From: Chitinophaga polysaccharea | GTDB taxonomy: Bacteria > Bacteroidota > Bacteroidia > Chitinophagales > Chitinophagaceae | Length of the DNA stretch: 64,000 nt | Assembly (NCBI RefSeq): GCF_902150045.1 | Contig: NZ_CABFVU010000003.1 | Location: 620,001 to 684,000 of the forward strand | Reading direction: 5' to 3' | Part shown: positions 46,122 to 55,169 of the stretch, in pieces | How the letters are laid out: the number at the start of each line of letters is the position of its first letter | Numbering within the stretch: the stretch's first letter is position 1 | Made by a program: the position numbers and the translations under genes | Notes under the pieces: generated by a model | What the model was told of the DNA's origin: nothing | What the model saw: the letters and a program-made list of their open reading frames with translations, nothing else | Database searches by the model: none

Positions 46122-47393
46122 ATGAAAACTGAAGTTATGAAAAACAGAAAAACAAGCCCCCTGGGGGTATTTCTATTGGCAGTGCTGCTTTGTACATCCT
46201 GTGCAAAAAAAGAGGATGATGCCCCGCAGCTGTCTGAATTAAAATCGTCCGGTAATCAGATCATGGCTAAGCCCGTTACTTCGTATCCCAGTTATAATAC
46301 ATCCCCCCAACCGGCTAACGCAACAGGAATGAGTAACAATGCGGTTCAGCTGGCATTCCAAATGGGGCTGGGATGGAATATAGGAAACACGCTGGAAGCT
46401 ATTGGCGGCGAAACCTACTGGGGAAATCCTTTGGTTACCCAGGCGTTGATTGATAATATTAAGGCAAGAGGCTTCAAGGCTATCCGGATTCCCTGCTCGT
46501 GGAATCAATATGCGGATCAGAATACAGGAAAAATACAGGATTGGTGGCTCAACAGGGTACAACAGGTGGTGCAGTATTGCGTTAACAATGGTTTATACGT
46601 TATCCTGAACATACATTGGGACGGCGGCTGGCTGGACAATAATATCAACTCCACTGCACAGGCTTCTGTGAATGCAAAACAAAAAGCATTCTGGGAACAG
46701 ATTGCCACCAAAATGCGCGACTTTGATGAACATCTGCTGTTTGCCGGTTCCAATGAACCGCCGGTAAGCAACTCAACGGAAATGAGCATCTTACTTTCTT
46801 ACCATCAAACCTTTATCAATGCAGTCCGCTCTACTGGGGGCAGGAACACCTACAGGACATTGGTGGTGCAAGGCCCGTCGACCGACATTGACAAAACCTC
46901 CACACTGATGAATACGCTTCCCTCCGATCCTACGTCCGGCCGCATGATGGTAGAGGTTCATTATTATGGACCATGGCAATTCTGCGGGTTAACAAATGAT
47001 GAGTCATGGGGCGCTATGTTCTATTACTGGGGCCAGGGGTATCATTCCACAACTGATCCTTCACGAAATGCTACATGGGGTGAGGAAGCTTACCTGGCTG
47101 CAGAATTTCAAAAAATGAAAACGAAATTTGTCAATGCCGGAATCCCGGTGGTACTAGGGGAATATGGCGCCATTCGCCGGCTTACACTTACCGGCAATAA
47201 CCTGAATCTTCATCTTGCTTCACGCGCCTACTGGATCAAATATGCAACACAACAGGCTAAAGCTAACGGCCTGCTTCCGTTTTACTGGGACGAAGGCTCC
47301 CTTGGAAATAATGGCTTTGGAATTATAAACAGGCAAAATAATTCTGTTGGAGATTGGCAGGCGATGAATGCGTTGTTGCAAGGCGCATTATAA
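46122..47393 (+). CDS. GH5-family (subfamily 4-like) endoglucanase lipoprotein
   Basis: 423 residues; ATG 46137 is an equally good start. Lipobox LCTSC places it on the outer membrane. The GH5 barrel shows GLGWNIGNTLE, RIPCSWNQY, HWDGGW, the acid/base Glu in FAGSNEPPV, HYYGPWQF and the nucleophile Glu in VVLGEYGAIRR. Likely substrates are beta-1,4-glucans or xyloglucan. No SusC/D pair is adjacent; it is a free-standing gene with its own terminator. Confidence 0.93.
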   Translation: MKTEVMKNRKTSPLGVFLLAVLLCTSCAKKEDDAPQLSELKSSGNQIMAKPVTSYPSYNTSPQPANATGMSNNAVQLAFQMGLGWNIGNTLEAIGGETYWGNPLVTQALIDNIKARGFKAIRIPCSWNQYADQNTGKIQDWWLNRVQQVVQYCVNNGLYVILNIHWDGGWLDNNINSTAQASVNAKQKAFWEQIATKMRDFDEHLLFAGSNEPPVSNSTEMSILLSYHQTFINAVRSTGGRNTYRTLVVQGPSTDIDKTSTLMNTLPSDPTSGRMMVEVHYYGPWQFCGLTNDESWGAMFYYWGQGYHSTTDPSRNATWGEEAYLAAEFQKMKTKFVNAGIPVVLGEYGAIRRLTLTGNNLNLHLASRAYWIKYATQQAKANGLLPFYWDEGSLGNNGFGIINRQNNSVGDWQAMNALLQGAL

Positions 47394-47407
47394 ACGTACA
47401 GGCAAAA

Positions 47408-47468
47408 AAATTCCAGATAAGAGAAAGGGCCGGCGTTTTTTGCCGGCCCTTTCTCTTATCTGGAATTT
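47408..47468. terminator. Very long perfect terminator hairpin
   Basis: Two 27-bp arms (AAATTCCAGATAAGAGAAAG... with GGGCCGGC at the tip) pair perfectly around a GTTTTTT loop, 14 bp after the GH5 stop. Convergent with the zinc-ribbon gene. Confidence 0.85.
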
Positions 47469-47538
47469 TATATCTGCTCCCGGATCAGATACACATTTTC
47501 TCTCCCCAAAATTAATTCCGGACAGCTTCCCCGCGGCA

Positions 47539-48663
47539 TTATTGCGACTGGGCAAACTGGTATATAATAACAATAGCCGCAATAACAGCCAGGATCAGCC
47601 CTGCTATTTTCATCCAACTGTAGGGACGGTCGCCGGTTACTTCACCGGTACAGGCATTCACTACAAAATGATAAAGCTTATTATTATACCGGTAGGCGCT
47701 GATCCAAACCGGCAGCAGCAGGTATTTCAAACCAAGCTGATTATACTCCACTTCATAATCGTCGATGCGTTGTTCATCTCCGCCGATGTCGTCACAGATT
47801 TCCGCGCGGATCACGGGGTCCATTCTTTTTTTTGCGATCACCAGTCCCTGTTCGGCGTTGGTCTGGTAAATTTCAGCCCGGAATCCGCTAAGGTACCGGG
47901 CATCATATTTCTTCAGTTGTTCGAGGTGCCAGGGCTCCAGGATCTGCGCCATTTTTAAAGGCAAAGAGGGACTGGCAGATACCAGCACATCCCGGAAGCT
48001 GTTGTTCACGCTGCCGGAAGCCGGGTACCATGCGGTATGCCTTACCTGGCGTGTGCGGGTTTCAGTACGGCCGTTTACTTCTACTGTATAGCTTTCTGTT
48101 GTATAATAATATTCACCACGGGAGCCGGAGTATTCCGTATAGGTATCCGTATCGTAGCTCCAGTGTGGAATGTATATGCCTTTCAGTTGTTGCGAAGAGC
48201 TGTCTTTTATTTTCTTCACCAGGTCTGACGGGGCAAACCAGAGTTTACTCATCCACTTTTGAAAATGCTGTACTGCGTCTTTATCACTTACCACGAAAGG
48301 CAGCACATAATGCGGCTGCAGGATAGATGTTGTTTGCGCAGTATCCACTACCAGCGGCGATGCGCAAAAGGGGCATGAATCAGCGGTTACGTTGGGCAGC
48401 ATGGTAGTGGATGCACCACAGCTCGTGCATTTTACTACTACTGCCTGTTGTGTAACTTCTGTATGATTTTGCTGGGAAGCAATGAAAGTATCATAATCGA
48501 TGGGCTGTACCGCAGCAGGCTCCGTATCATTTTCAATTTGATTCACTGTGCCGCAGTATTCGCATTTCAGGCTGTTGGTGCCCGGTGCATAGTGCAGGAT
48601 TGCGCCACAGTTCTGGCATTTCAGCGAGTTAACTGTTTCACTTGTTTTTTCCTCGAAAGACAT
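47539..48663 (-). CDS. Zinc-ribbon membrane-anchored protein, SPFH-associated
   Basis: 374 residues from ATG 48663 (MSFEEKTSETVNSLKCQNCG). Two double-Cys zinc ribbons (CQNCG..CEYCG and CTSCG..CPFC) are followed by a ~200-residue domain (YIPHWSYDTDTYTEYSG, GRTETRTRQVRHTAWYPASG) and a single C-terminal TM (IAGLILAVIAAIVIIYQF). Often mislabelled as a PriA-like helicase because of the ribbons, but it has no helicase motif. It follows the SPFH gene, a recurring pair. Confidence 0.85.
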   Translation of the reverse strand: MSFEEKTSETVNSLKCQNCGAILHYAPGTNSLKCEYCGTVNQIENDTEPAAVQPIDYDTFIASQQNHTEVTQQAVVVKCTSCGASTTMLPNVTADSCPFCASPLVVDTAQTTSILQPHYVLPFVVSDKDAVQHFQKWMSKLWFAPSDLVKKIKDSSSQQLKGIYIPHWSYDTDTYTEYSGSRGEYYYTTESYTVEVNGRTETRTRQVRHTAWYPASGSVNNSFRDVLVSASPSLPLKMAQILEPWHLEQLKKYDARYLSGFRAEIYQTNAEQGLVIAKKRMDPVIRAEICDDIGGDEQRIDDYEVEYNQLGLKYLLLPVWISAYRYNNKLYHFVVNACTGEVTGDRPYSWMKIAGLILAVIAAIVIIYQFAQSQ

Positions 48664-48682
48664 AGGAATGTATAGATATAAC

Positions 48683-48710
48683 ACTGCCGGCATCTTCTGA
48701 CGCCGGCAGT
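48683..48710 (-). terminator. Hairpin between SPFH and zinc-ribbon genes
   Basis: ACTGCCGGC / GCCGGCAGT, 9-bp stem with a 10-nt loop, 10 bp past the SPFH stop. Probably a partial terminator that adjusts the ratio of the two products. Confidence 0.55.
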
Positions 48711-48719
48711 TTATTTAGT

Positions 48720-49829
48720 TTAAGGTAATGGTGGTGGTACGGTGGCTAATACCGGTGCCAGTTCCGGTATTGTACCGGCGGCGGCCCATGCGGCCATGCC
48801 GGTTTTCCATACCAGTGTTTGTGCATTCAGGTTGCCGGCAGCTGCCAGCTGACGGAGCTGGTCTCCATCAAAGGGGCCTGCCTGTTTACCATCTACTGCT
48901 ACAAAAAATGGTGCGGCGCCGGGTAACGGAGGTGGTGCTCCGGCGCCGGTGTTGGCCTGCTGGTTATTGTTCTGGAAGATGTTACCTACCTGTCCCATCA
49001 TGGCTGCGCCCATGCCGGCGCCTAAACCTGCGGCTGCAAGTCCGCCGCCGGAGGGGTTTTCCGCTGCTTTCTCCATGGAATTGGCGGCCTGGAATTGTGC
49101 ATACGCGCCCAGGTTGCCCACAATGCCCATGCTGCTGCGTTTGTCCAGCGCGGCTTCCACTTCCGGCGGAAGGGAAATATTTTCAATAAGGAACTTTGTC
49201 AGTTCCAGTCCGAGCTCATTAAATTCAACACCTATTTTACCGGTGATCTGGGTTGATACTTCTTCGTAGTTGGCTGCCAGGTCCAGTACAGGCACTTTTG
49301 CTTCCGCTACCGCTTCCATACCACGGGAAACTGCGAGATTACGCAGTTGCTCATTGATACCTTCCACGGTAAATTCCGGGTTGGTAGCTGCCACTTCTTT
49401 CAGGAACTGTGCAGCATCTTTTACACGGAAAGCATAGCTGCCGAATGCACGAAGCCTTACCGGTCCAAACTCTGCATCGCGGAGCATTACCGGGTTTTTG
49501 GTGCCCCATTTCTGGTTAGTGAACTGCCGCATGCTCACAAAGAACACATCGGCTTTAAAAGGGCTGTTGAAGCCATATTTCCATCCCTGCAAGGTGCTAA
49601 GGATAGGCATATTCTGTGTAGTAAGCGTGTACATGCCGGGTTGGAATACGTCGGCAATTTTACCTTCATTCATAAAAACGGCCACCTGCGATTCACGCAC
49701 GGTGAGCCTGGCGTTCATTTTTATTTCATTCTGGTAGCGGGGAAACTTCCACACAATGGTATCAGGGGACACATCGGTCCATTCAATAATGTCAATAAAT
49801 TCATTCCTGAGTTTATCAAAAATTCCCAT
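48720..49829 (-). CDS. SPFH-domain protein with C-terminal GYF_2 domain
   Basis: 369 residues. The N-terminal ~250 residues are an SPFH (band-7/YdjI-like) domain (LTVRESQVAVFMNEGKIADV, FNELGLELTKFLIENISLPP). A Gly/Ala/Gln-rich linker leads to a ~45-residue GYF_2 domain (FFVAVDGKQAGPFDGDQLRQ, LVWKTGMAAWAAAG) and a Pro-rich end. No TM helix. The family assembles on membranes; the GYF_2 domain may bind Pro-rich peptides, including its own tail. Confidence 0.9.
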   Translation of the reverse strand: MGIFDKLRNEFIDIIEWTDVSPDTIVWKFPRYQNEIKMNARLTVRESQVAVFMNEGKIADVFQPGMYTLTTQNMPILSTLQGWKYGFNSPFKADVFFVSMRQFTNQKWGTKNPVMLRDAEFGPVRLRAFGSYAFRVKDAAQFLKEVAATNPEFTVEGINEQLRNLAVSRGMEAVAEAKVPVLDLAANYEEVSTQITGKIGVEFNELGLELTKFLIENISLPPEVEAALDKRSSMGIVGNLGAYAQFQAANSMEKAAENPSGGGLAAAGLGAGMGAAMMGQVGNIFQNNNQQANTGAGAPPPLPGAAPFFVAVDGKQAGPFDGDQLRQLAAAGNLNAQTLVWKTGMAAWAAAGTIPELAPVLATVPPPLP

Positions 49830-49909
49830 GGTAACAGGTTTTATAATGGATCAAATGTAACCAATTATTCCCTCGAAGCTACCTGTGAAAAGACATAATT
49901 TATGCAAAC

Positions 49910-50749
49910 TTACTTCACAGCAGTTTTCAGCCATTTTTCCATGAGCGCGGGCCAGGCTTCCCCGGCGGGATTACCGGTGCGCAAACCATAGCCGTGGCCT
50001 CCTTTGGCATAGAAGTGCAGCTCCACAGGTACTTTGGCGTCGCGGAGGGCGCCGGCCATTACCAGGGCGCTGTTGCCATAGAAATCATCTGCAGTGGCAA
50101 AAAGGAACGTGGATGGGGTTTCGCTGTTTAATGTCAGTTCAGGAGTAAGCGACCTGTTTTCTCCTTTATCAAGATAAGCGGGGTAAATGAGTGCGCTGAA
50201 AGCCGGGCGGGCAGATAATGAGTCTGCTTTGTCGATTGGCGTATAGGTGTGCACGTTATATTGTGTGGATGCTCTGGCAGTAAGGCTCCCGCCTGCGGAA
50301 AAGCCCATCATTCCTACCTTGTCGGGCTGCAGCTTCCATTCAGCCGCCCTGCTGCGTACCAGGCGTATAGCGCGTTGTGCATCCTGCAGGGCGCCTGCTT
50401 CCTTATTGGGAACACGGTACTGCAATACAAAAGCGGTGTATCCAAGTTTATTAAGCCAGGCGGCTATTTCATATCCTTCCAGGTTAATAGCGAGGATATT
50501 ATAGCCACCTCCCGGGCAAATGATCACACCGGCGCCATTGCCATTGGCAGCAGGGAATACTTCCAGGATGGGGTCTGTCACATCTGTAAGCCTGGTTACA
50601 TTATTGCTGCCATCCGGCGTTACTTTGGCCGTTTGTTTGGGGGCTGTTTCTCCGGGTACTGCAGCAGGCCACAGGTGGATCTGTTGTTGTTGTGCGGCAA
50701 TAGTTGTATTTACTCCAATCATCATTAATAAGATAACTATTTGTTTCAT
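49910..50749 (-). CDS. Exported alpha/beta hydrolase, BD-FAE/xylan-esterase type
   Basis: 279 residues with a signal peptide (cleaved near TIAAQ). GVIICPGGGYNIL (oxyanion), GMMGFSAGGSLTA (nucleophile Ser) and YAKGGHGYGL (His) mark the BD-FAE family of feruloyl or acetyl esterases acting on hemicellulose. It follows the SGNH esterase gene, 79 bp apart, so both may deacetylate plant glycans in the periplasm. Confidence 0.9.
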   Translation of the reverse strand: MKQIVILLMMIGVNTTIAAQQQQIHLWPAAVPGETAPKQTAKVTPDGSNNVTRLTDVTDPILEVFPAANGNGAGVIICPGGGYNILAINLEGYEIAAWLNKLGYTAFVLQYRVPNKEAGALQDAQRAIRLVRSRAAEWKLQPDKVGMMGFSAGGSLTARASTQYNVHTYTPIDKADSLSARPAFSALIYPAYLDKGENRSLTPELTLNSETPSTFLFATADDFYGNSALVMAGALRDAKVPVELHFYAKGGHGYGLRTGNPAGEAWPALMEKWLKTAVK

Positions 50750-50781
50750 AACCGGGTTTCAGAATTTCATGTAGTGAAGAA

Positions 50782-50811
50782 AAGGAACAGCCTCCCGGAG
50801 GGAAGCTATTC
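50782..50811 (-). terminator. Hairpin between the two esterase genes
   Basis: AGGAACAGCCTCCC pairs with GGGAAGCTATTCCT (12 of 14, with G-T pairs) in the 79-bp gap. Weak T-run. Confidence 0.4.
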
Positions 50812-50828
50812 CTGCTATGTGTTAAAAT

Positions 50829-51584
50829 TTATTTTACGCATTGCAGCCAGGCTTCTGCCATCAGCTGGGCGCCCGCTACGCTGGGGTGTACGCCGTCGCC
50901 GGTCCAGTAGGCAGCCGGTGCTGCTTTTTGAGCTTTATCAAAAACGGATTGATAAGGGATGAAGATGGCCTGGTATTTATCTGCCAGTTCACGGGCGGCA
51001 GCACGGTATTCATCAAATGCGGGATACCACTTATCATCCACGGCTTTTACTCCTTTCACGGCAAAGGGCTCACCGACGATCAGCTGAACATCGGGCAGCT
51101 GTTGCCTGGTACGGGCCAGGAGCTTGTCGTAGTCGTCCCGGTAGGTTTGCGCCGTGCCTTTGTAGTTATTGCTCAGCGTGTGCCAGTAATCATTTACCCC
51201 CACCAGGATGCTCAGCACATCCGGCTTGATCACCAGGCAGTCGATATCCCAGCGGTCGGCCAGCTGAAATACTTTATTTCCGCTGATGCCTTTATTATAT
51301 ATTTTCAGGTTTTTATCTGCATTTTTCAGCAACATGGCAGATGCCGCCATCAGTGCATAACCGCCTCCCAGTGCGCCGCCGGCATTTGGCTGATCATTAT
51401 CGCGTTTACGACCTGCATCTGTAATGGAATCGCCCTGGAACAATATTACATTTTCTTTTTTGAGTGCAATCTTTTTTGCTTTCTCTGTTGCCACAGCTGC
51501 GGAAACAATATCCGGGATGCTAATGGCAGCAAGGGTTCCCAGGGAAACATTCCTGAGAAAATTACGTCTGTTTGATGAATTCAT
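50829..51584 (-). CDS. SGNH/GDSL hydrolase
   Basis: 251 residues. Tat-like signal (NRRNFLRNVSLGTLAAISIP). The blocks are VILFQGDSITDAG (nucleophile Ser), GISGNKVFQLADRW (Gly), LVGVNDYWHTL (Asn) and GDGVHPSVAG (Asp/His). This is the rhamnogalacturonan-acetylesterase-like branch. Upstream of the BD-FAE gene in the same direction. Confidence 0.93.
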   Translation of the reverse strand: MNSSNRRNFLRNVSLGTLAAISIPDIVSAAVATEKAKKIALKKENVILFQGDSITDAGRKRDNDQPNAGGALGGGYALMAASAMLLKNADKNLKIYNKGISGNKVFQLADRWDIDCLVIKPDVLSILVGVNDYWHTLSNNYKGTAQTYRDDYDKLLARTRQQLPDVQLIVGEPFAVKGVKAVDDKWYPAFDEYRAAARELADKYQAIFIPYQSVFDKAQKAAPAAYWTGDGVHPSVAGAQLMAEAWLQCVK

Positions 51585-51658
51585 AAGGATGCGGATTAAG
51601 TATTAGTTGCGGCATAAGCCACAATCGGGCACTTAAACTATAAAAAAGATCTGATATT

Positions 51659-53020
51659 TTATACAAATGCGCTGAAGCCGGTGATGGCCCTGCCCACAAT
51701 GAGGGAATTAATTTCTTTGGTGCCTTCGTAGGAATAGATAGCTTCTGCATCTGCTACAAACCTTGCCACATTGTATTCCAGCAGGATGCCATTGCCTCCC
51801 ATTACTTCACGGGCGCGGCTTACCACGTCGCGTGTACGCAGGGTACAAAATACTTTAGCCAGGGATGCATGTTCATCCTTCAGTCCGCCGGCATCCTGTA
51901 TTTCAGACAGCCGGAACACCATGGTTTGCATTGCGGTGAGGTTGGACAGCATCTCCACCAGGTGTCCCTGGATCAGCTGGAAGGCGGCAATAGGTTTACC
52001 GAACTGCTTACGGTTACGGGTATACGCTAATGCGTTCTCATAGGCGCCCCGGGCGCAGCCCACTGCTTCCCAGGCCACACTGGCGCGGGTCATACGGAGT
52101 ACGCGGGCAGTATCTTTAAAGGAGGAAGCGTTTGGTAAGCGGTCGGATTCCGCAATGCGGCAGCCTTTCATGGTGATGAGCCCGTTCTGAACAATGCGCA
52201 GCGCCATTTTATCGTGGATCTTTTCCACGCTGAAGCCGGGCGTATCTTTCCTGAGCAGGAAGCCTTTCACCTGGTTATCGTCTACATCCCTGGCCCATAT
52301 AACAATTACATCTGCAAAAGTGGCATTGCCTATCCATTTTTTCTGCCCGTTCAGTATCCAGGTATCGCCTTCCCGTTTAGCCGTGGTAGTTAGTCCGCCT
52401 GCGGTACCGGAGCCCACTTCCGGTTCTGTAAGCCCGAATGCGCCGATAATATTCAGCTGTTGCATACCGGGCAGCCACTCCTGTTTCTGCGCTTCGGAGC
52501 CCAGCATATAGATAGAACCCATGGCCAGCCCGCTTTGCACACCAAAGAAAGTGGCTACGGAAGCATCAACGCGGGCCATTTCCATGGCAATGATCCCTTC
52601 CATGAGGAACGACCGGTTAGGGCAGCCATATCCATCATAGGTAACGCCACAGATATTCAGCTCCCTGAATTTGGGAATGATCTCAAAAGGGAATTCTGCT
52701 TTCAGCCAGTATTCATTCACGATAGGCTGTATTTCCTTTTCCATGAATGCGCGTACTTTCAGTTGCAACGCCCGGTCTTCTGCATTGAGCCTTGCTCCCA
52801 GGTCGTAGAAGTCGCCTTCAATGGGAGGCAGTTCTTTTTTCTTCCCGCCGCTGCTGCTGAGCATTTTCATAAGGCCGTTCAGTTGTGTGTCGTCCATCTT
52901 TCCTACTGATTCCATTACCTTGGGCAAGTCTACTTTTTCAGAGAGTTTGGCCAGCATGGCAAAATCAATGCTCTTCAGCAGGTGGTAGGCGTTCTTCAGT
53001 TTAGTGAGCGGTCCGGTCAT
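51659..53020 (-). CDS. Acyl-CoA dehydrogenase, glutaryl-CoA dehydrogenase-like
   Basis: 453 residues, about 60 longer than typical. The extra N-terminal ~70 residues (KLSEKVDLPKVMESVGKMDD) are helical and not part of the fold. Family motifs: GAFGLTEPEVGSG, WILNGQKKWIGNATFAD, MTRASVAWEAVGCARGAYE, RKQFGKPIAAFQLIQ and the end YSYEGTKEINSLIVGRAITG, with the catalytic Glu position of glutaryl-CoA dehydrogenases. FAD enzyme of beta-oxidation or lysine/tryptophan breakdown. Confidence 0.92.
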   Translation of the reverse strand: MTGPLTKLKNAYHLLKSIDFAMLAKLSEKVDLPKVMESVGKMDDTQLNGLMKMLSSSGGKKKELPPIEGDFYDLGARLNAEDRALQLKVRAFMEKEIQPIVNEYWLKAEFPFEIIPKFRELNICGVTYDGYGCPNRSFLMEGIIAMEMARVDASVATFFGVQSGLAMGSIYMLGSEAQKQEWLPGMQQLNIIGAFGLTEPEVGSGTAGGLTTTAKREGDTWILNGQKKWIGNATFADVIVIWARDVDDNQVKGFLLRKDTPGFSVEKIHDKMALRIVQNGLITMKGCRIAESDRLPNASSFKDTARVLRMTRASVAWEAVGCARGAYENALAYTRNRKQFGKPIAAFQLIQGHLVEMLSNLTAMQTMVFRLSEIQDAGGLKDEHASLAKVFCTLRTRDVVSRAREVMGGNGILLEYNVARFVADAEAIYSYEGTKEINSLIVGRAITGFSAFV

Positions 53021-53052
53021 CTTACATGGTTTTATTTAAAAATACGCAATTA

Positions 53053-53261
53053 TCGCCTTCGGCGAGCGCGGATTTTGTCTGACTCAGGATTATGATGATT
53101 TCTTTGATTTTTACTTTTAGTTTTTTGTTTTAGAGGCTATGTAAAATAGTTAAGGGAGATAAAGCGGATATATCCGCCTCTATCTCCCTTAACTATTATT
53201 TATAAACTCAAAAAAATAAAATCAAAGAAATCATTATAATCCTGAGTCAGACAAAATCCGC
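53053..53261. repeat. Nested inverted-repeat element, copy C
   Basis: Outer arms 53068-53111 and 53218-53261 match at 43 of 44 positions (GCGGATTTTGTCTGACTCAG, GATTATGATGATTTCTTTGA). The inner hairpin at 53145-53197 (AATAGTTAAGGGAGATAAAG and complement) shares its AAGGGAGATA core with copy A. The left border TCGCCTTCGGCG is the same as in copy A. It lies 33 bp upstream of the acyl-CoA dehydrogenase start. Confidence 0.85.
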
Positions 53262-53577
53262 TCTGGATAATTTGGGGTCAACAAAAAATACAGAATACAG
53301 GAAAAATGGAGAGCAGTTTAAAATAGGGTTGCATATGGTTCTATGCAACCCCGGTTTAACACAACTAAAAAAAACTAACTTCTAACAAACATGGTCATGG
53401 CCATTATATTGCTAACGCAGAAAATCCCGTTCCCCTCTATCTTTTCTAAAACTTTTTTTAGTTCCTCATTCCCTGCAAATAAAATTATTATCTGTAATGT
53501 GTAAACCGTCATTTGTTTCAAAAAGATGGTTACTTTCGCGACGATCATTTCATATACTAAAACTTCCTGAAGGTTAA
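53262..53577. other. 316-bp spacer before the third sigma gene
   Basis: AT-rich. TTTG at 53512 and TACTTTCG at 53531 are promoter-like but only 15 bp apart. No other structure seen. Confidence 0.35.
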
Positions 53578-54141
53578 ATGATTACATCACCTTCTTACCA
53601 GGCATATAAAGAGTTATTTCACTCGCAGTACAACGACTTATGCAACTATGCCTATAGTTTCCTGAAAGATGATGCAGCAGCGGAAGATGTGGTGCAGGAG
53701 ACCTTTATAAAGCTTTGGGAGAAACACCGGCAGCTGATAGGCATACCCAATATAAAAGCATACCTTTTCCGTGCCGTCCGGAATAACTCTATTTCCGTAT
53801 TACGCAAGCAAAGCACGGAGGAAGCAGGCAACAAGGGCTTTGAATGGCTGGCAGAAGTTTCGGAAGATCCGGGGGAAAAAGAAATTGAAAATGCAAAGCC
53901 CCACTATGAGCAATTGGTGTATGAGGCCATTGCCAACCTGCCCCCACAGTGCAAGGAAGTATTTACCTGCTGCAGGCTGCAGGGTATGACGCATCAGCAG
54001 GCAGCGGCGAAACTGGGACTTTCCGCCAAAACGGTGGAAAACTATATGGGACGGGCCCTGAAGCTATTGAGGAAGTATTTACAGCAATACGGACTGCCCG
54101 TTAGTATCCTGTTTTTACTAAAATTATTCATGCCCTTGTAG
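53578..54141 (+). CDS. ECF RNA polymerase sigma-70 factor
   Basis: 187 residues with region 2 (DAAAEDVVQETFIKLWEKHR) and region 4 (GMTHQQAAAKLGLSAKTVEN). A hydrophobic C-terminal tail (LPVSILFLLKLFMPL) is seen, as in several Bacteroidota ECF factors. First gene of the third sigma, fecR, receptor set, 47 bp before fecR. Confidence 0.95.
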   Translation: MITSPSYQAYKELFHSQYNDLCNYAYSFLKDDAAAEDVVQETFIKLWEKHRQLIGIPNIKAYLFRAVRNNSISVLRKQSTEEAGNKGFEWLAEVSEDPGEKEIENAKPHYEQLVYEAIANLPPQCKEVFTCCRLQGMTHQQAAAKLGLSAKTVENYMGRALKLLRKYLQQYGLPVSILFLLKLFMPL

Positions 54142-54188
54142 AGGGTTCTTATATTTATGAGCGTTATTTAAGTAGAGCACACTGTATT

Positions 54189-55169
54189 ATGGAGCAATTT
54201 GATACTCACCTGTATGAACTGATTGCCAAAAATCTTTCTGGTCAATGTACGGAAGCGGAATCCGCCGCCTTGCAGGAATGGCTGGAAGCCTCTCCCGGAA
54301 ACAGGGCGGAATACGAGATACTGGCAAAGTTGTGGCACGACAGCCCCTCTGCTGCCGCTGTGCCTCAAAGACAATACGATGCCGCAGCCGCCTGGGAAAA
54401 AGCCAGCCAGGCCATCCAACCACCCGCATCACGCGTAAAAACACTTTACACGAGGTACGCTGCTGCTGCCGCTATAGTGGCATTGCTCACTGCCGGCGCA
54501 TGGTGGCTGGAAACACGTTCCTCCCTTAAAAAACATGAACTGGCCGCGAACGACGGCAAAATAAAAAGCCTGCAATTACCCGATAAATCAATGGTTACCC
54601 TCCGCCAGGGCGCTACTATCAGGTATATCAACGGCTATCATCATAACCAGCGTATAGTGGAACTGGAAGGAGAAGCCTTCTTCGAAATAGCCAGTGATCC
54701 GGGGCATCCTTTCCTTGTGAAAACACCCAACCAATCCATAGTTGAAGTACTGGGCACTTCCTTTACCGTGCAAACGGGAAAAGACAGCACCGCTGTTACT
54801 GTTGCTTCCGGCAGCGTAAAACTGGGCGTGGAAGGCGATACCGCCGCCGTGATCCTGAATAGCGGCCAGCGGGGCATATGGGGCAATGGCCTCCTGTCGG
54901 CCAATAACAACCATAACCTCAACTTTATCGCCTGGAAAACAGGTATTTTGCAATTTAATGACCAGACACTCCTTGAAATATTGCCGCAATTAGCCGACTT
55001 TTACGCAAAAGATATCAGGGTTGATGAAAAATATAAGGAAACCGCATCGCAGCAAAAAGCTACGATCACATTCCGGAATCAGTCCTGCGATGATGTTTTG
55101 CATGAATTACAACTATTGCTTGGTTTCCACTATCAACAGGAAGGCGATACCATCGTCATCAGTCAGTAG
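54189..55169 (+). CDS. FecR-family anti-sigma factor
   Basis: 326 residues. Cytoplasmic N-terminus, a TM helix (YAAAAAIVALLTAGAWWLE, ~86-104), FecR domain (LQLPDKSMVTLRQGATIRY, VELEGEAFFEIA, EVLGTSFTVQTG) and a C-terminal DUF4974 domain (ITFRNQSCDDVLHELQLLLG). Its end may overlap the receptor start. Confidence 0.95.
   Translation: MEQFDTHLYELIAKNLSGQCTEAESAALQEWLEASPGNRAEYEILAKLWHDSPSAAAVPQRQYDAAAAWEKASQAIQPPASRVKTLYTRYAAAAAIVALLTAGAWWLETRSSLKKHELAANDGKIKSLQLPDKSMVTLRQGATIRYINGYHHNQRIVELEGEAFFEIASDPGHPFLVKTPNQSIVEVLGTSFTVQTGKDSTAVTVASGSVKLGVEGDTAAVILNSGQRGIWGNGLLSANNNHNLNFIAWKTGILQFNDQTLLEILPQLADFYAKDIRVDEKYKETASQQKATITFRNQSCDDVLHELQLLLGFHYQQEGDTIVISQ

Noticed and set aside
47368..47958. 196-codon forward frame across the GH5 terminator
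   Set aside because: Crosses a 27-bp terminator stem and lies antisense to the zinc-ribbon gene.
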